From assembly GCA_021648465.1 (NCBI GenBank), contig JAKISR010000045.1, positions 1 through 15,627 on the forward strand: a stretch of 15,627 nucleotides of DNA, read 5' to 3'. The notes beneath the pieces were generated by a model. It was not told the DNA's origin. It was given only the letters and a program-made list of their open reading frames with translations, and searched no databases. Shown in pieces: positions 13,919 through 15,627 of this stretch. Every line of letters begins with the position of its first letter. Positions within the stretch are counted from its first letter, which is position 1. The DNA comes from Sulfurimonas sp. (GTDB lineage: Bacteria; Campylobacterota; Campylobacteria; Campylobacterales; Sulfurimonadaceae). The position numbers were made by a program, and so were the translations under genes.

Positions 13919-14259
13919 GTTATATTTTTGTAAATATCTTTAATAGTTTCAACATGAGGATGTTTTAAGTAATAACTATTTAGTAATTGATTTAATCTAT
14001 TTTGATTAAATCTCCAGTAGTGTTTCTCATCAAATATTTCACTGCATTTTATCTGTTGAAATAGCTCATTTATAGTTAAGTTCCCATTATTATTTTTTAT
14101 AACAAGAAGAATTAAATTTGTAAGTTCCTCTTGAGATTCTTTTGTTTTATCATCATCAGCTAATTGTTTGTTTGGTAAAAAAGCATATATTTTCCATAAG
14201 CTCACTACTAATATTATAATAAAAAATATCATCATTAAAGTTGATGTTTCAAATTCCAT
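13915..14259 (-). CDS. Small single-pass membrane protein of unknown function (114 aa)
   Basis: Not recognised. A 114-residue protein with one hydrophobic segment near the N-terminus (about 8-25, LMMIFFIIILVVSLW), then a charged linker (NKQLADDDKTKESQEE) and a cytoplasmic helical domain. That domain contains NGNLTINELFQQI and WRFNQNRLNQLLNSYYLKHPHVETI, with a winged-helix-like feel but no definite motif. The ribosome site AAAGG lies inside the end of the histidine-kinase gene, 2 bases upstream in the same direction, so it was probably co-expressed with the kinase and might be an accessory or output protein; inference only. The TAG stop overlaps the aldolase TAA stop by 4 bases in convergent orientation, with no room for a terminator between them. 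Confidence 0.7.
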   Translation of the reverse strand: MEFETSTLMMIFFIIILVVSLWKIYAFLPNKQLADDDKTKESQEELTNLILLVIKNNNGNLTINELFQQIKCSEIFDEKHYWRFNQNRLNQLLNSYYLKHPHVETIKDIYKNIT

Positions 14260-14261
14260 TG

Positions 14262-15506
14262 TTATACCTTTTTTAAAAATTTACTTAACTCTGCTTCAAG
14301 TAATTCAGAATCAATTGGTTTAGCAACAAAACCATCCATACCTGCATCTAAAAACATTTTAACATCTGTTATCATAGCATTTGCTGTTAATGCAACTACA
14401 GGGGTAGGTTTTAAGTTATTTTTAGTTTCATACTCTTTTATTTGCTTCATTGCACTAAGCCCATTAAGTTCAGGCATATTTTTATCCATTAAAATTAAAT
14501 CAAATTTTGCATCTTTAAACATTTTAACAGCTATTTTTCCATTATTTGCTATTTCGTAACTAAGTCCATAATTATCCATTATAAGACCAATAAGTATTTG
14601 ATTTGTTTTATTATCTTCAGCAATTAAAATATTACCAGTAAACTGTACTTCTGATAATTCTTCGGTTTTATTTTTAGAAGTTTTTTGTATATCTTTATCT
14701 ATTATATCATTCAATGCTTTAGCAATAGTAAGAGGTGTGAAAGGTGCATATAATGATGCTATATGAGAAAAATTAGCTATGGTAACGGTATTTGATTTAA
14801 ACATAGCAATTGCTCTAATATTTTTTTCTAATATAATTTTTTCATTATAGGAGTCATTAGGTAAGAAAAATAGTATATCATATCCATCTTTTGAAAAACT
14901 ATTTAATTCAATTATATTAGTGACACCAAAATTATTGAGATATTTTTTTATTAATTTTATAAATACATTATTTTCATTATTAGTGCTCAAAAGAGCAACT
15001 TTGTACTGAGATATTTTAGCTGAATCTATTAAGTACTGAACTTTGTAATCAATAATATTTATTGGAATTTTAAGTGTAAAAATTGAACCAATATCCTCTT
15101 TAGAAGTGAGAGTTAATGTTCCATGCATTAGTTTAGTAATTAAAGATGATATAGATAAACCTAAACCCGTTCCACCATATTTTTTAGTAGTTGAGATATC
15201 TGCTTGTGCGAAAGCATTAAAAATATTTTTTTGACTCTGTTTTGATATACCAATTCCATTATCTTGTACAGATATTATAAGTAAATTATTTTTAGTATGT
15301 ATTTTAACTTTTATAGTACCATCTTGAGGAGTGAACTTTATAGCATTACTTAATAAATTTGATAGTATTTGTTTTACTCTTGTATCATCAACATTAATTA
15401 TATTCGGTAAATTTGGATCAATATAGACGGCATATAATATATCTTTTTCATAAACTTTTGAAGTGAATAGCTGTATGGTGTTTCCAAACTCTTTGGAATG
15501 TTGGAA
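14262..15506 (-). pseudogene. Hybrid sensor histidine kinase, C-terminal part, broken by an insertion sequence
   Basis: The frame reads without a break from about 15512 to the stop at 14262. It enters in the middle of an ATPase domain: LLSNAIKF (N box, about 15340-15365), SVQDNGIGIS (G1, about 15245-15275), YGGTGLGLSI (G2, about 15150-15179). A degenerate receiver-like domain (about 15010-14690) and a complete receiver follow: acidic pair E-D in LIAEDN, phosphoacceptor D in LILMDKNMP (codon 14484-14486), and K in VAKPID. The sensor, dimerisation and phospho-histidine parts are missing because the sequence changes to an insertion element at about 15499-15507. An ATG at 15128 could give a 288-residue protein carrying the receivers alone. 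The rest of the gene may continue beyond the element outside the window. Confidence 0.85.
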
Positions 15507-15627
15507 TGTTCCCTATAATTGAGACATAAATTTAATCAGTTAATTAGATAAAATAACAAGAAGATTGTTATCAATAATTAAAGGTTAAAAATGCCACCAA
15601 GATATACAGATGAATTTAAGATAGAAG
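15499..15627 (+). mobile_element. Left end of an insertion sequence, probably IS3-type
   Basis: The kinase gene is cut here. Downstream comes a non-coding stretch with TGTTCCCTATAATTGAGAC, recalling IS3-family ends, which begin with TG and often contain CCC-T-T-GAC-like words. A transposase-like gene starts about 85 bases inside. The exact edge is uncertain (TG at 15499 or 15507) because an 8-base tandem TTGGAATG repeat sits on the junction. The right end, target duplication and OrfB lie outside the window. Confidence 0.6.
15591..15627 (+). CDS. Transposase OrfA, first 12 residues
   Basis: The reading frame starts at ATG 15591 with an AAGG ribosome site 6 bases upstream and gives MPPRYTDEFKIE before the window ends. 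This opening (basic, aromatic, then DEFK) is typical of IS3-family OrfA helix-turn-helix proteins (for example RYSDEFKLEAV). It is too short for a firm family assignment; other transposase families with a similar start are possible. Confidence 0.6.
   Translation, partial: MPPRYTDEFKIE

Overview
The window is a low-GC (roughly 30% by eye) bacterial chromosome segment. Gene content and protein style point to Campylobacterota (Epsilonproteobacteria), most like Sulfurimonas, Arcobacter or related free-living forms. Pointers are the ctpA-purC pair, a Helicobacter/Campylobacter-like shikimate kinase, a DUF342/FapA protein preceded by a helix-turn-helix/coiled-coil protein, a NosL-type copper protein, a Pit phosphate transporter and a hybrid histidine kinase. 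No rRNA, tRNA or CRISPR array was seen. The species cannot be fixed from the sequence alone.

Layout. 1-1595 (minus): ctpA followed 4 bases later by purC, which runs off the left edge. 1596-1798: divergent promoter region. 1799-5821 (plus): a tight five-gene run made of a hemerythrin-like protein, a 12-segment membrane protein with conserved-looking histidines, shikimate kinase (aroK), a secreted CXXC thioredoxin-fold protein and histidinol dehydrogenase (hisD); the last three overlap by 8 and 4 bases. 5864-6916: an ScsD-like membrane-anchored thioredoxin (minus) and a NosL-like protein (plus) are transcribed away from each other across a perfect 7+7 bp palindrome. 6930-9601 (minus): HU, a secreted cyclophilin and a Pit phosphate transporter.

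9746-10422: a small HTH regulator and a 61-residue basic protein in a two-gene unit, preceded by an AT-rich spacer holding a perfect ATACGG-N4-CCGTAT palindrome. A second copy of the half-site overlaps the regulator's own predicted -10 element, which sits where the transcript would begin at its start codon. 10423-12727 (minus): an HTH/coiled-coil protein and a FapA (DUF342) protein, overlapping by 29 bases. A 27-base perfect stem-loop lies across the stop codon of the first and the start region of the second.

12845-13918 (plus): class II fructose-bisphosphate aldolase, sharing its stop-codon bases with a convergent small membrane protein. 14262-15506 (minus): the C-terminal half of a hybrid sensor histidine kinase, cut off inside its kinase domain by the left end of an insertion sequence, probably IS3-type. 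The transposase OrfA begins at 15591 and leaves the window.

Functionally, most of the window is housekeeping metabolism (purine, aromatic, histidine, glycolysis/gluconeogenesis, phosphate uptake) with envelope quality control and redox/metal handling (CtpA, cyclophilin, two thioredoxin-fold proteins, NosL, hemerythrin). The best leads are the two palindromes tied to specific genes (6396-6413; 10311-10326 with 10185-10190), the hairpin at the FapA junction, the hemerythrin/membrane-protein pair, and the sensor kinase broken by the insertion sequence.
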